Of a stretch of DNA of 64,000 bases, positions 63,942 to 64,000 are shown piece by piece (position 1 is the stretch's first letter; every line of letters begins with the position of its first letter). The notes beneath the pieces were generated by a model that saw nothing but the letters and a program-made list of their open reading frames with translations, had not been told where the DNA came from and did no database searches. The stretch is from Yersinia hibernica (GTDB taxonomy: Bacteria > Pseudomonadota > Gammaproteobacteria > Enterobacterales > Enterobacteriaceae): the NCBI RefSeq assembly GCF_004124235.1, contig NZ_CP032487.1, forward strand, positions 4,678,940-4,742,939, written 5' to 3'. The translations under genes and the position numbers were made by a program.

Positions 63942-63970
63942 ATTCTACTCAAGTTTGGACTATCGACCAA
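63942..63970 (-). promoter_or_regulatory. Sigma-70 promoter of mnmG (gidA)
   Basis: Reading leftwards: TTGGTC (63970-63965), 17-bp spacer, TAGAAT (63947-63942), about 52 bp before the mnmG start. In E. coli, transcription from PgidA next to oriC affects initiation; the same position is kept here. Confidence 0.75.
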
Positions 63971-64000
63971 GTAGCTTAGGATCGCCCTTAATTAAAAGAA

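Overview
The window is chromosomal DNA of an enterobacterium, almost certainly a Yersinia. The backbone proteins (DnaA, GyrB, AtpA-I, PstSCAB, GlmS, YidC) are close to those of E. coli but read as Yersinia versions. A FabV-type enoyl-ACP reductase follows mnmE, ERIC repeats are present, and there is a YopH-like type III effector gene. The species cannot be fixed from this window. The gene order is the conserved enterobacterial region left of oriC. The right edge stops just upstream of mnmG (gidA), so oriC is expected immediately beyond base 64000.

Backbone, left to right: yidE (partial), ibpB-ibpA with heat-shock control, yidQ, yidR; then yidA, gyrB, recF, dnaN, dnaA facing the divergent rpmH-rnpA-yidD-yidC-mnmE set; then chrR (yieF), adeP (yieG), yieH; then phoU-pstBACS; glmS-glmU; atpCDGAHFEBI; rsmG; mnmG. 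Compared with the E. coli order, Yersinia-specific cargo sits in the gaps.

Cargo: (1) 5.0-7.7 kb, a YheO/DauR-type regulator with a PLP dehydratase and an ornithine-cyclodeaminase-family enzyme. (2) 8.6-13.7 kb, a complete chaperone-usher fimbrial operon followed by an intact IS256-family element whose 8-bp target duplication covers the yidA stop codon. (3) 27-33 kb, fabV, a MetQNI-type ABC importer and a chemoreceptor. (4) 33.8-36.4 kb, a FixL/FixJ-like two-component system with a secreted HbpS/GlcG-family protein. (5) 38.7-43.4 kb, a decayed DUF2207 fragment, a polar amino-acid ABC importer without an ATPase gene, and an AT-rich pair encoding a tyrosine-phosphatase effector with two EPIYA motifs plus a class I type III secretion chaperone. 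(6) 48.7-49.6 kb, a MarR regulator divergent from a small membrane protein with two matching operators between them.

The most interesting item is the effector-chaperone pair at 41772-43367: a PTP domain with all catalytic landmarks and an EPIYA motif on each side, with no secretion apparatus nearby. Control elements read directly from the sequence include a sigma-32 promoter and two ROSE-like RNA thermometers on ibpAB, tandem Pho boxes at pstS, a GATC-dense dnaA/rpmH control region, the atp, rpmH and mnmG promoters, two MarR operators, and ERIC-type repeats inside the pst, atp and dnaN-recF junctions. No tRNA, rRNA or CRISPR array was seen.
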